Below are positions 28,281 to 38,300 of a stretch of DNA of 64,000 nt, one piece after another. Positions within the stretch are counted from its first letter, which is position 1. Each line of letters begins with the position of its first letter. The DNA is from Oscillatoria acuminata PCC 6304 (GTDB lineage Bacteria > Cyanobacteriota > Cyanobacteriia > Cyanobacteriales > Laspinemataceae). The stretch lies in assembly GCF_000317105.1 (NCBI RefSeq), contig NC_019693.1:682001-746000 (forward strand). The letters are read 5' to 3'. The position numbers were made by a program, and so were the translations under genes. The notes under the pieces were generated by a model. It was not told the origin of the DNA. It searched no databases and saw only the letters and a list, made by a program, of their open reading frames with translations.

Positions 28281-31200
28281 TTACAACATCTCCACCTCTA
28301 GGCGAGACCCTTGAGGAGATTTGAAGACTTTCACTTGGGTGGGGAGTCGTTCTCCTAATGATTTGACGTGAGTAATCACGCCGATGGTGCGATTTTGTTG
28401 GCGGAGGGATTCGAGGATTTGGGTGACACTTTCTAGGGTTTCTGAATCTAAGGTTCCGAATCCTTCATCGAGGAATAAACTGCCTAATTCTGCCCCCATT
28501 GAGAGTTTTTCAGAAAGGGCGATCGCCATGGAAAGGGAGGTGGCAAAGGTTTCTCCCCCCGAAAGGGTGCGGACTCGTCGCAGTTCGCCGCCATTCCAAT
28601 TATCTGCCACCCAATATTCTCCCTCTTGCATTTCCAAAGCGTAGCGGGATTCTGTGAGTTCTTTTAATAGTAAGGTTGCCCGGGCGACTAATTCTGATTC
28701 TAAATGTTCTAAGATATAGGATTGAAATTCATTGGTTTTGAGGTTTTGGGCTAAAATATGATAGACATCGTAATTTTTGCTGACGGTTTCTTGTTCCGTT
28801 AGGAGTTTTTCTGACTGCGCTTGTTTCTGTTCCGCAGATTGTATCCAGGTGGATAATTCCACTCGTTTATCTTGGGCAGTTTTTAACTGCTGTTCGGCGG
28901 TTTGTTTGGCTTGTCGTCGCTGTTGCAACTGGCGGGCATCGGTAGTGCGATCGCCTATCTCGGTTTGTAAGTCGGCAATGCGCGTGGACAGTTCAATGGT
29001 GCTTTCGCGATGATGGGTGATTGCCTGTTGCCATTTCGCCTGTTCTTCCGGGGAAGCTAGGGCAGTGAGAAACGTAGCTTCGGTTAAATTCGCCCCTTGT
29101 AATTGCGTCTGCCACCGGGTCTGATACTGCTGTTGTTTGGCTTGAGTAGCATGGGCAGTTACCTGGGCTTGGTGGGCGGTTTCTCGGGCTTGGATGACGC
29201 GATTTTCGGCAGTTTGATGGGCGGTTTCTGCCGCAGAAATCTGACTGCTAAGGGTTTGTTTTTGTTGGGCTAAAGTTTGGGCGAGGACTTGATAGGATAA
29301 TCCCTCCGTCATTGCTGCCAGTTTCTCTCGCACTTCTTGGAGGTTGTGCTGCCGTCGGGTGAGTTCCTCCGTGGCAGCTTGGGCGTCGGTGAGGGCGGTT
29401 TGATAGGTGCGATCGCAAAACTCTCGGGCTTGTTGGACGGTTTCCAGGCGGCTGATTGCCTGTTGGTAGGCTTCGGCTGCTTCTCGGTATGCCCGATCGC
29501 GCCTTTCCAGGGCTTGTCGTTCCTGCTGGAGGGCGATTGCATCCAGTTCCTCTGCCTGCGACTGTTGTAAGACATCAGCAATCTGCTGTTTTAAGTTTTC
29601 CTGCTGTTGGGTGAGGGTCGCGAGTTGGTCCTGAATTTCTCCCTGTTTCTGAGTGAGATTTTCTAGGGCAGCTTCTGCTTTAGTCGCATTGAGTTGGGCA
29701 GTTTGCAAGGCTTGTGTCGCCGTTGCTGCCTGAGTTTGTAAGGCAGTCAGATCCACCCAGGCGATCGCCGGTAATAGGGGTAATTCAGCTTCGGAATCAG
29801 GATGGATGCCGCCACAAACTGGGCAGGTTTCTCCCCCCTCCAGGGATAGGCGTAAGGCGGCAGCATGGTTGGATTTCGTGGCTTCGGCGTTAGCAGTTTC
29901 TGCCGCAGCCATCTCCTGGGTGATTTGCCCGATCGCCTCTTGCGCCTGTTGTAAGCGAGTCAGGGCGGCTTGATAGGTGCGATCGCCCGTCGCCCGGTCC
30001 CGACTCACTTGATCCAGGGCTTTGGCTTGCTGTTTCCGTTGCTTTTCCCCCAGAGTCCATTCTACCAATAACGGGGCAACCGTTGTGAGGCGTTCTAAAC
30101 GGTCCCCTCCGGGCTGGTGTTGTTGCAGGGCATCGGTTGTGAGAGAAACCTGGACCGTTGCCGCCTTTACTTGCGCTTCCCCTTGGCTGAGTTCCTGCTG
30201 TGCCGCTTGTTGCTGTTGCTGCTTTTGCTGGCATTGGGTAGCGGCGATCGCCACCTCCCGTTCCAACTGTTGCCGCTGTTCCTCGTAGGCTTTCGCTTGG
30301 GCTAAGGCTTCCTCTCGGGCAGCAATTTGCGGGGCGAGGGCGGCTGCTTCTGCCCTCACTTCTGCTAGTTTTTGTTGTTCTGTCTGAAATTGGGTTTCCG
30401 CTTGGGTTAAGTTAGTGGCAGCTTTTTGAGCCTGACTGGTGGCTAATTTATCTTGAGTGCGAGCATCCTGAACTAATGCCCAATCCCCTTGCAGGCGATC
30501 GGCGACTTGGGACCGGGCCAATCGTTCACTCAGGGCAGTGATTTCCGGCTGTTTCTGGTTGAGTTCGGCAAATTGGCCTTGAAACTTCGTGAGACGTTCC
30601 AACTGCTGAAATAGCCGTTCTTCCGCCTCTAACAAGGTTTGAGCCGTTAATACCCCTTGATTCAGGACCGGAATCTCAGTTTCTAAGCGGGCTAATTGCG
30701 ATCGCTGTCCTTGAATGGCGATCGCATCCGGCACTTCCAAATCCGCAATTTGTCGCTCAATTGTTGCCAATTCCTGCTTTAATAATCGGGCTAAATCATT
30801 AGTTTCCTTCCGCATCCGCTCAAAAATTTCAAACCCCGCCAATTGCCGCAAAATTTCCCGACGCTTCCCCGTATTTCCTTTTAAAAACTCATCAAATTGC
30901 CCTTGAGGTAACAAAATCACCCGGGTAAAGGTATCGAAATCCATGCCTAGAATTTCGGTAATCGCTTTTTTGCTTTCCCGTTCCTTCGTTTCCAGGGTTT
31001 CCCAACTGCCATCTGCCTGTGTTCTTTCTAATAAAACTTGCGTCACCGGGGTACTGGGACGATATCGCCAAGTTCGGGTAATTCGGTATTCCCCTAAACT
31101 CACAGAAAAACGCAATTTCACCTTTAAAGTCGTCGCCCCTTGACTGACTAATTCCCCCGCTTGGGAGGTGCGGGATGTTGTCCCATAAAGGGCATAAGTC

Positions 31201-31334
31201 ATGGCATCTAGCAAGGAAGATTTTCCCGCCCCAGTTGCCCCAGTAATCGCAAACAAATCCAGTTCAGAGAAGTCCAAAGTTTGTTCCCGGCGAAAACTGG
31301 TAAATCCTTCCAGAGACAGTTCAAGAGGTCGCAT
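28281..31334 (-). CDS. sbcC: Exonuclease subunit SbcC (Rad50-like ATPase)
   Basis: SbcC is the SMC-type ATPase of the SbcCD nuclease, which processes hairpins and protein-blocked DNA ends. From ATG 31334 (MRPLELSLEGF) it has 1,017 residues. The Walker A GATGAGKSS is near residue 30. Long coiled coils rich in Gln and Ala flank the zinc hook CPVCGG (Cys504, Cys507). The C-terminus has the signature LSGGETF and Walker B LFLDEGFGTLD. A longer frame from 31403 adds 23 residues not typical of the family. The partner sbcD lies upstream on the same strand, separated by 465 bases of repeats. Confidence 0.96.
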   Translation of the reverse strand: MRPLELSLEGFTSFRREQTLDFSELDLFAITGATGAGKSSLLDAMTYALYGTTSRTSQAGELVSQGATTLKVKLRFSVSLGEYRITRTWRYRPSTPVTQVLLERTQADGSWETLETKERESKKAITEILGMDFDTFTRVILLPQGQFDEFLKGNTGKRREILRQLAGFEIFERMRKETNDLARLLKQELATIERQIADLEVPDAIAIQGQRSQLARLETEIPVLNQGVLTAQTLLEAEERLFQQLERLTKFQGQFAELNQKQPEITALSERLARSQVADRLQGDWALVQDARTQDKLATSQAQKAATNLTQAETQFQTEQQKLAEVRAEAAALAPQIAAREEALAQAKAYEEQRQQLEREVAIAATQCQQKQQQQQAAQQELSQGEAQVKAATVQVSLTTDALQQHQPGGDRLERLTTVAPLLVEWTLGEKQRKQQAKALDQVSRDRATGDRTYQAALTRLQQAQEAIGQITQEMAAAETANAEATKSNHAAALRLSLEGGETCPVCGGIHPDSEAELPLLPAIAWVDLTALQTQAATATQALQTAQLNATKAEAALENLTQKQGEIQDQLATLTQQQENLKQQIADVLQQSQAEELDAIALQQERQALERRDRAYREAAEAYQQAISRLETVQQAREFCDRTYQTALTDAQAATEELTRRQHNLQEVREKLAAMTEGLSYQVLAQTLAQQKQTLSSQISAAETAHQTAENRVIQARETAHQAQVTAHATQAKQQQYQTRWQTQLQGANLTEATFLTALASPEEQAKWQQAITHHRESTIELSTRIADLQTEIGDRTTDARQLQQRRQAKQTAEQQLKTAQDKRVELSTWIQSAEQKQAQSEKLLTEQETVSKNYDVYHILAQNLKTNEFQSYILEHLESELVARATLLLKELTESRYALEMQEGEYWVADNWNGGELRRVRTLSGGETFATSLSMAIALSEKLSMGAELGSLFLDEGFGTLDSETLESVTQILESLRQQNRTIGVITHVKSLGERLPTQVKVFKSPQGSRLEVEML

Positions 31335-31430
31335 AAATAAGGGGGTGATTTTATCGTAAATTTGGACAATTTGGAGGGGGTTTAACGAGCAGGTTAGGTT
31401 CAATTAAAATTGGGAGAGTTTTCTGATTAT

Positions 31431-31798
31431 ACCAAATTTGGGGTTTATTCGGTTTGTAAAAACCCGCAGGCTAAAGCCTGGGGCTACACGGACGAAGCCT
31501 GCCTTCGCAGGCTGAAGAGTCTATAAAAACCCTATAAACACCCGCAGCGTCAAGCCTGGGGCTACACGGACAAAGCCTGCCTTCGCAGGCTGAAGAGGTG
31601 CTATAAAAACCCTATAAACACCCGCAGCGTCAAGCCTGGGGCTACACGGACAAAGCCTGCCTTCGCAGGCTGAAGAGTCTATAAAAACCCGCACTCTGTT
31701 CGCGCTGTAGGGTTTCTCTAACAGCCCGCGCAGGCGGGCTTCGTCTGTGTAGCCCCAGGCTTTAGCCTGCGGGCACTTCTTCTGCGGGCTTTTACCAT
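31431..31798. repeat. Cluster of type-1 core modules between sbcD and sbcC
   Basis: Three direct copies of a core with AGCCTGGGGCTACACGGAC and GCCTGCCTTCGCAGGC (about 31458-31523, 31530-31600, 31609-31680) are followed by one inverted copy (about 31683-31773) of the GCCCGCGCAGGCGGGC type. A left end (ATACCAAATTTGGGG) lies at 31430. The copies differ by small spacers (CTATAAACACCCGC), which indicates serial duplication. Confidence 0.85.
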
Positions 31799-32971
31799 TT
31801 ACCCTGGATTTTTCTCCTTCAATTTATGATATAAATTCTGGAATTCCTGCACTACCAACGGGTCCGGAGTAGTCTCCAACCGTTCCCGATAATAATGACC
31901 AAATTCCTCTACCGGGTCAAATGAATTGCCATCCCTAATCCGTTGCCCAGAATTACCCGTTGCCTCTGGATAAAGCGGTTGAATTTGTAACGCCTGGGGA
32001 CAAATTTGCCGGACGCGATCGGCCAGCCCTAACTGCGGACTGTCTAATTTAACCATCACCTTGAGAAATCCCGGATAATATTGATAGGATTCCAAGGTAT
32101 CATTTAAGGTATCAGACTGACACCAAAGCACCTTTAAAGGTTTTTGACAAACCACAGGAATAAATTCTACTTCTGCCGGACTTCCCGGTTCTACAGTAAT
32201 TAAACAAAATCCCTTCTCTTGTTCTGCTTCGCCGAAATCAATTTGAATCAAAGAGCCGGAATAATAGGTGGGACAACTGGCTTTAATTTTTTGATGGATA
32301 TGAATATGTCCTAGGGCAATATATTGCGCTTCTGGGGGTAAAATTTGCTCACCCAAGGCATAGGTATCGCGGGTGTAATAGGCAACTTCCGAGTGAGCCA
32401 ACCGCGCCCCATCCATTGCTAAATGACCCATCAGCACATTTACGCGATCGCCTCGAAATCCTTGGGTCAAATCCGCAAACAAATCCGCCACAATTTCCCG
32501 ATAGCTTTGCCGTTGGACTACTTCATCTTGAGTCCAAAGGGCGTGAGCATCTAACATCTTCCGTTCTGACGCAAAGGGCATCGCCCCGACGCACAATGGA
32601 CCACTTTTGGTCTCTAAGGTTATCACCCCACCGTCATCGCCGCGACGGGGTTTTCCTAATGCCCGAATTCCTGCTAAAGAGAGTAACGTCGCCAGTCCAT
32701 CAATGCGAGTTGCTGAGTCATGATTTCCAGCGATCGCCACTGCGGGAATTCCAGCCGCTTGTAATCCACAAAAAAACTCATACGCCACCCGTTCCGCATA
32801 AGCGGGGGGATTCGGCACATCAAAAATATCCCCGGCAATCAGGACCGCATCCACCTCCCATTCAATGGCATAAGCGAGGATTTGCTGTAACACTCCAGCA
32901 ATTTCCCGCGTCCGGTCTATCCCTTTTAAACGTCGTCCCAAATGCCAATCTGCCGTGTGGATTAGTCGCAT
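31799..32971 (-). CDS. sbcD: Exonuclease subunit SbcD (Mre11-like)
   Basis: SbcD is the metallophosphoesterase nuclease of SbcCD. The 390-residue protein opens with MRLIHTADWHLG and shows AGDIFD, AGNHDS and GHIHIHQ, which are the metal-binding phosphoesterase motifs, followed by an SbcD C-terminal domain. Length is normal. It precedes sbcC on the same strand, as in most bacteria, but with a repeat cluster inserted in the gap. Its stop codon lies at the edge of that cluster. Confidence 0.96.
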   Translation of the reverse strand: MRLIHTADWHLGRRLKGIDRTREIAGVLQQILAYAIEWEVDAVLIAGDIFDVPNPPAYAERVAYEFFCGLQAAGIPAVAIAGNHDSATRIDGLATLLSLAGIRALGKPRRGDDGGVITLETKSGPLCVGAMPFASERKMLDAHALWTQDEVVQRQSYREIVADLFADLTQGFRGDRVNVLMGHLAMDGARLAHSEVAYYTRDTYALGEQILPPEAQYIALGHIHIHQKIKASCPTYYSGSLIQIDFGEAEQEKGFCLITVEPGSPAEVEFIPVVCQKPLKVLWCQSDTLNDTLESYQYYPGFLKVMVKLDSPQLGLADRVRQICPQALQIQPLYPEATGNSGQRIRDGNSFDPVEEFGHYYRERLETTPDPLVVQEFQNLYHKLKEKNPG

Positions 32972-33037
32972 GGAGAGGATTCCAAAATCAGTGCAATCAC
33001 AGTTCCTATTATACCATTTAGGTTTGCACCTGACTCT

Positions 33038-33364
33038 TTAAAGTGTCGGTTCTGGACTCTCTGGCAAACTCATGGGGTTAGGTAATAAACCCTCTTCCCG
33101 AATCAATCGTTCGATTAAATTCGGAGGGGTTGCTGACCGAAATGGACCACAATAAGAAATTTTTTGTACCGATAAAAAAGCCCAATGATCCGGCGGAACA
33201 TCACTAAACAAAGGGGGTAAAACTTCTACCCGGTCTTGCACACAAGCTTGCACAATTTCTTCACGAGAGACCGAGGGGGGTGTTACTTGTTGCGATCGCC
33301 CGGGAACCGCTAAGGTGGCGATCGCTAGGAATACAGTGGTTCCGATGCGGATTGGTTGGATCAT
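33038..33364 (-). CDS. Small secreted protein with SLH-like segment
   Basis: The 108-residue product has a signal peptide (VFLAIATLAVPGRSQ). A short FSDVPPDHWAFLSVQKI stretch matches the beginning of an S-layer homology domain, followed by a proline-rich tail. A full SLH repeat needs about 55 residues, and only about 30 fit here. It could be a periplasmic protein with one divergent SLH motif or a truncated relic of a larger SLH porin. The ATG at 33364 follows AAGGGAGAAGGGGAC. Confidence 0.7.
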   Translation of the reverse strand: MIQPIRIGTTVFLAIATLAVPGRSQQVTPPSVSREEIVQACVQDRVEVLPPLFSDVPPDHWAFLSVQKISYCGPFRSATPPNLIERLIREEGLLPNPMSLPESPEPTL

Positions 33365-33402
33365 GTCCCCTTCTCCCTTTGTCTATCTTGTATTGAACCC
33401 TC

Positions 33403-33432
33403 TGTAGGGGTTCTTCGCAAAGCGCCCCTACA
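33403..33432. repeat. Short TGTAGGGG hairpin
   Basis: TGTAGGGG and CCCCTACA pair over 8 bp around a 14-base loop. It is a short member of the hairpin family at 8766, 9207 and 61437. Confidence 0.6.
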
Positions 33433-33445
33433 ATTACAACCCGTC

Positions 33446-34288
33446 TTAGGTGTGGCTTTTGAGTTTAAACTGAGCAGCGCGGTTCATTCCGATCGCGATC
33501 GCACTTAACAAAACTAGCCCAGAAATCCCGGCAATCGGATTTTGGTCCATCCCGGTGATCCACTCAGGAACCGCCCCGGAATATTGTACTAATTGGCCCG
33601 TATTAATAATATAATAACCGCAAACTAAACCGCCATGAAAACCAATCGGTAAACCCAAGCGACCTTGACCCAATCTTTTGGCAGTCACCAAAGTTAACCC
33701 CAGCAATAGCAAACCGGGAAATGCCGGTAAATTCCGAATCATTGCCTCAATCGGCTTAATAAAATGTAAGAGGGCAAAAATTGTCGCATTCGCGGCGATC
33801 GCCACTGCGGGACGGTAATCGCGTTGTAACTCATCCAACAGCCAACCGCGAAAGAGCAACTCTTCAGCAAATCCGACCCCCAGGGCGATCGCCAGTCCTT
33901 CTAGGATAATTTTCGGCAATCCCCCCGGGTCCGGCAATTGCCATCCCAACCACCCCAACAGGCCCTCGACTACCAGTAAACCCAACAAACTCAGCAAACC
34001 AAAACCAAGACCTCCGAGGAGATCTTGGCCGTTGTTTCGAGAGAACTCTAACCCATAGTGCTTGAGAATCTGGGATTGTCCGTAGACCCTTGATCCCCAA
34101 AATCGCACCAGGAGAATAAACTCGCCATATAAAACTGCCATTGATAAAATGCTCACCCAGTTGGGGTCCGGGATAAGCCAATAAATCGGCACCGCGATCG
34201 GAACCCAAACCGCCAAAAGCATTGCCACAAAAATAGCTAACCTGCCTGGGGCCGGATAGTCACCGAAGCGGATCCAGTTCAATTTCAC
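33446..34288 (-). CDS. CPBP intramembrane glutamic endopeptidase family protein
   Basis: This 280-residue membrane protein has about eight hydrophobic segments and the CPBP (CAAX protease and bacteriocin-processing, Abi) motifs: the glutamate pair in GFAEELLFRGW (about residues 140-150), the later FALLHF and the HGG of GFHGGLVCGYYI. Family members cleave inside the membrane, but the substrate here is unknown. The stop of clpS is 15 bases upstream, so the two genes are likely co-transcribed. Confidence 0.9.
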   Translation of the reverse strand: MKLNWIRFGDYPAPGRLAIFVAMLLAVWVPIAVPIYWLIPDPNWVSILSMAVLYGEFILLVRFWGSRVYGQSQILKHYGLEFSRNNGQDLLGGLGFGLLSLLGLLVVEGLLGWLGWQLPDPGGLPKIILEGLAIALGVGFAEELLFRGWLLDELQRDYRPAVAIAANATIFALLHFIKPIEAMIRNLPAFPGLLLLGLTLVTAKRLGQGRLGLPIGFHGGLVCGYYIINTGQLVQYSGAVPEWITGMDQNPIAGISGLVLLSAIAIGMNRAAQFKLKSHT

Positions 34289-34303
34289 GCTCTTCCTTTT
34301 ACC

Positions 34304-34585
34304 CTATTCGTCCGGTTCGATGGTACTGGTCAACCCGTGATTTTTGAGAGTTTCGCAGTAAAACTCCGCGTGTTCAAGGGCGCAGGTAATTACTAAAGCA
34401 ATTCCATTGCTATGGGCTTCCATCATAATGCTCACCGCTTGAGGCTGAGTCAAACTCGGAACGGTCTGCATTAAAGTTTGCACCACGTGCTCCATCGAGT
34501 TAAAGTCATCATTATGTAGCAAAACTCGATAACGCGGTGCTATTTTCCGAACCGTTGAAGTCTTTTCAATGGTTTCTACTGACAC
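34304..34585 (-). CDS. clpS: ATP-dependent Clp protease adaptor ClpS
   Basis: ClpS brings N-degron substrates to the ClpA/ClpC chaperone. The 93-residue protein has a flexible N-terminus, then the core RYRVLLHNDDFNSMEHVVQTL, with the Asn-Asp pair and downstream Met/His-type substrate pocket region, and MMEAHSNGIALV followed by EHAEFYCETL. Length and motifs are standard. The GAGAGC ribosome site lies before ATG 34585. A CPBP protease gene follows directly. Confidence 0.95.
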   Translation of the reverse strand: MSVETIEKTSTVRKIAPRYRVLLHNDDFNSMEHVVQTLMQTVPSLTQPQAVSIMMEAHSNGIALVITCALEHAEFYCETLKNHGLTSTIEPDE

Positions 34586-34836
34586 GGCGCTCTCCTTTAA
34601 TTCAGCGATCGTAAATTTTTGCAGTCAATCCTAGGATTTTGAAGCATTCCTATTCAGAATAACTTACTAATCCATCCGCAGTGAAGACAAGGTGGGAAAA
34701 CCGCACTGTTTCCTGGATTAGGTTTGGAAAAAACCCTACCTCATTCTCCCCAAGGCACAGGAAATTGGCGGGGGAGACCTAACCCCCCAACCCCCTTCCC
34801 TAGGAGGGAAGGGGGAGCCGGAATGCCTCTGATTCT

Positions 34837-35258
34837 CCTCTTGTCCCCTCCCCTTGGCAAGGGGAGGGTTAGGGTGGGGTTCTTCTTGGGCGATTCCCTA
34901 CGGGATAGCTCCGCTTAGGGAACTCCAAAAAATAAAATCTCCAAAACGTTCGTTTGTAGTGAATGCTCAACGGTGTCAATGTAGGGGCGCAATGCGCAGG
35001 CCCCTACACATACCTTCCTTTCATCAGTTGAACGGTTGGATGATTTATATTTTGCAATCCCCTTACCGCCTCTTGCGCGTCCATAAGGAGGCGATCGCGC
35101 CTGTATGGAGCCGGGTGCCAACCTCTTTCTTCGTGACGAAAGCGATCGCCTCCTCATCGCCGACACCCTTCACCCACTACTTTTTCCTAACGTGGCGCAG
35201 GCCACGTCCGGAGGACCCCACCCTAACCCTCCCCTTGCCAAGGGGAGGGGACAAGAGG
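34837..35258. repeat. Composite element with 43-bp inverted arms
   Basis: Arms 34837-34879 and 35216-35258 are inverted copies containing CCCCTCCCCTTGGCAAGGGG. The interior has the type-2 element at 34916-35065, then GGAGCCGGGTGCCAACC at about 35107, which is the inverse of the block in the 19652-19902 element. This implies a shared ancestor with a later insertion. Confidence 0.75.
34916..35065. repeat. Type-2 miniature element, 150 bp
   Basis: The left end TAGGGAACTCCAAAAAATAA and right end TTTGCAATCCCCTTA are imperfect terminal inverted repeats. The body shares AACGTTCGTTTGTAGTGA, a TGTAGGGG hairpin (34980-35008) and GTTGAACGGTTGGATGATTT with the copy at 8683-8952. Both ends carry a TA, as expected for IS630/mariner-type targeting (inference). 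Confidence 0.75.
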
Positions 35259-35364
35259 TGCAGTTAATAGGAGGGCCGGAGAGGGGTCCTCCTAGGGCAG
35301 CGGGAGCCAGAATACCTCTTAATTTCTCCCTCTCCTCTTAGGGGAGGGCCGGGGAGGGGTCCTC

Positions 35365-38300
35365 CTAGGGAGTCGCCACTCGTCCTTCCTGTATCCCGAA
35401 CAGGACAAAATGCTCAAACGCACTACCGAAGGCCCCGCGATTCAGGGCCCGGGCGACATCGATATTCCGGAATAAATAAGCCGATTCGCTGAATACCGGG
35501 CTCGGTAGACGCCCCTGGAATTCGCCCTGTTCGAGGAAATGCTGGAATCCACTGACGAAACCTCCGGCAGCAACGATCGCTGCTACATCGGGATTTTGAG
35601 TCAGATAAAACGTTTCATCAAACGCCGGATTGGGATTGCGCCGCTCAAACTGCCCCGACTGGAGATAGTGACTGTAACCACTACTGAAAATCCCTGATGC
35701 CACCGCCTCGGCCACATCGGGATTTTGGCGGAGGTAGAAACTTTCTAAAAACAGCTTGGGATTGCGATCGCGCCCTTCAAAAAATCCCGTCTGGACAAAA
35801 TGCTCAAACCCACTGCCCACCTGACCTGTTCCCACCGCGACTGCCACATCGGGATTTCGCGCTAAATACTGCCCTTCATTGAAAAACTGGGTCGGTGCAG
35901 GACGGCCCTCCTCTCGGCCAAACAGCAAATAATGTTGTAATCCACTGGTCAACTCCCCAGCAGCAACAGCTTCGGCTACCCCGGGATTTTGAGCTAAATA
36001 GGCCCCATCATTAAAATATAGGGTCAGGGGATTGACACCGCGTTCCGTCAGCGACTGAATGAAGTTTTCAAAACGGGGTGGCGGCGGCGGTGGCGCAGGG
36101 GGTTCCGTTGGTTCCGGTGCAGGGGGGAAGGGTTCAGCACCCCCAGGACCCGGTAAACCAGGACTAGGGGCCGGTGTTCCTACCGGGACAACAATTGGTT
36201 GCGTGGGGTCGATGGGTTGGGCGATCGCCACCACAAAGGCATCCCCTTGGACTCCCCCTGCGGCATTCGGCAACGGATTCACAATGGGGAAATTCGCCGA
36301 GGCACTTTGACCCGTGACAAAGGCTGTTCCTGCCGGATTCACCGCGATCGCATTCCCCGACTCAAACCCATTTCCTCCGAGATAGGTCAAGTAATCAATT
36401 CTGGTCCCATCGGCCAAAATTTTACCCACAAACGCATCCCCATTCCCCCCAAAACTGGGCTGAATCGGCGCAACCTGGGGTAAATCCGAGGAGGTGGTTT
36501 CTCCCGTCAAATAGACATTCCCGCGATCGTCGATCGCCATATCATTCCCCGACTCAAACCCCGTACCCCCGAGGAAGGTGGAATAAATCAAACTTTGCCC
36601 ATCCGGGGCCAACTTGGTCACAAAGGCCGAGGATAAGCCATTTAACTGCCCTTGAATGGGATTAACTGTGGGGAAATCTCCCAGGGGAATAATCGCCCGG
36701 GGTTGAGCATCTCGGGGGACTCCAGTAGTTCCGGCAATATAAACATGACCTGCCGCATCCACAGCGATCGCATTCCCCACATCACTATCTCGCCCCCCTA
36801 AATAGGTGGAGTAAATTAACTCACTGCCATCACTACTAATTTTGGTGACAAACGCATCCCCACCCCCTCTATATCGCCGCTGCAACTCGGACACTAGGGG
36901 AAAGTTATCGGTACTCGTTTGTCCCGTGACATACATATTCAGGTCTGCATCTACGGCGATCGCATTCCCCACATCATTGCCAAATCCTCCCAGGAAGGTG
37001 GAGTACAGCAGCCCTCCGAGGGGGTTAAACTTGGCTACAAACACATCAGACCCATTGGCACCAATGGTATTTTGCACCGCACCCACCATCGGAAAATTTT
37101 CTGAAAAGGTTTGTCCGGTGACATAAAAATTCCCCCCACTATCGAGGGTAATACTATTCACCGAATCAAACCCCGCGCCTCCAAAATAGGTCCCCAATTC
37201 GATAAATCCGCCATTAGGAGTCAGCTTGAGAATAAACCCATCCCCGCCCCCATTCGCTGCCGTCTGGGCTGCTCCTACGGTCACGGGGAAGTTATCCGAA
37301 CTGGTTTGTCCCACCACAAAGGCACTGCCGCGACTATCCACGGTCACATCTAAAGCTCGGTCGTTTTCCAGGCCCCCTAAATAGGTGGAATAGAAGGCGC
37401 TGGCCCCATCAGCGGAAATCTTGGTAACAAAGGCATCAAATTTGAAGGACCCAGGATTACTAATGGTGCTTTGTAAGGGAATCCGCGTGGGAAAGTCTGT
37501 GGAGATGGTTCTTCCGGCGATATAGATATTCCCTTCTGCGTCCAGGGCGATCGCATCCCCCTGGTCTTGCAGGGTCCCGCCCAAATAGCTGGAATATTGC
37601 AGGGTCGGGTCAATAATTAAGGCATAGTTGGGGTCATAAGCGCCTAAGTCAAATCCAACTTGGCCCGAGTCCAGTAATTCATACTGACCCGCCACCGCAA
37701 CGCGACTGCCTTCGATATCCTGATAAATAATTGGTGCCGCCTCGATTAACTCACCCAAGGCCGTTTCCAGCACCAGCGCCCCATCCCGCAGGGCGACTGC
37801 CTCAATTCCGCTATAGTCCAACAGAATTTGCCCCGGATCCGCTCCTGGGTCCACCACAAATTCCCGTTTCAGTTCCCCCTCGGTGCCGCGATACACCAAA
37901 TCAATTCCCTCATACAGGTCCCGATAGGCAATACCTTGGTAGGTGGGAAGATTCCCCGACCAACTGGACTCATCGGACCCGGATAAGAAATTCGCCAATC
38001 CCGGTAAGGGTTCTATCCCTTCAATCACTGGGTCGCCATTGGCCCCCACAAACTCTAGGCGGACCACGGAAGATTGTAGGTCATCGGATTCGGGGTCCGG
38101 TTGTGCAGCGACGCTGAACACCACCTCGTCTGGGGTAAAGAAAATGGCATGAGAAGCCCCTCGGACGGAGAAATTCACCGTGGGGTCTAATTGCCCCGCA
38201 TTGGGAATAAAACTTAACGGTAATTGGCCTAAATTGGGGACTTGTGACCCAAGCAAGGGGTCCCCGGGAGTATTTTCGGGGGAAACTGATTCGGCTGGGG

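Larger units (their letters stand above)
34586..35364. other. Repeat-filled spacer
   Basis: No gene is present between clpS and the SBBP-protein gene. The spacer holds a single 49-bp-type hairpin unit (34776-34818), a composite inverted-repeat element (34837-35258) with a type-2 element inside it, and G-rich direct repeats (GGAGAGGGGTCCTCCTAGGG near 35280 and 35350). The last one supplies the end of the SBBP gene. Confidence 0.75.

Noticed and set aside
31431-31798. CRISPR-like repeats between sbcD and sbcC
   Set aside because: Spacing is irregular, the spacers are repeated too, and the last copy is inverted. This is serial repeat duplication.
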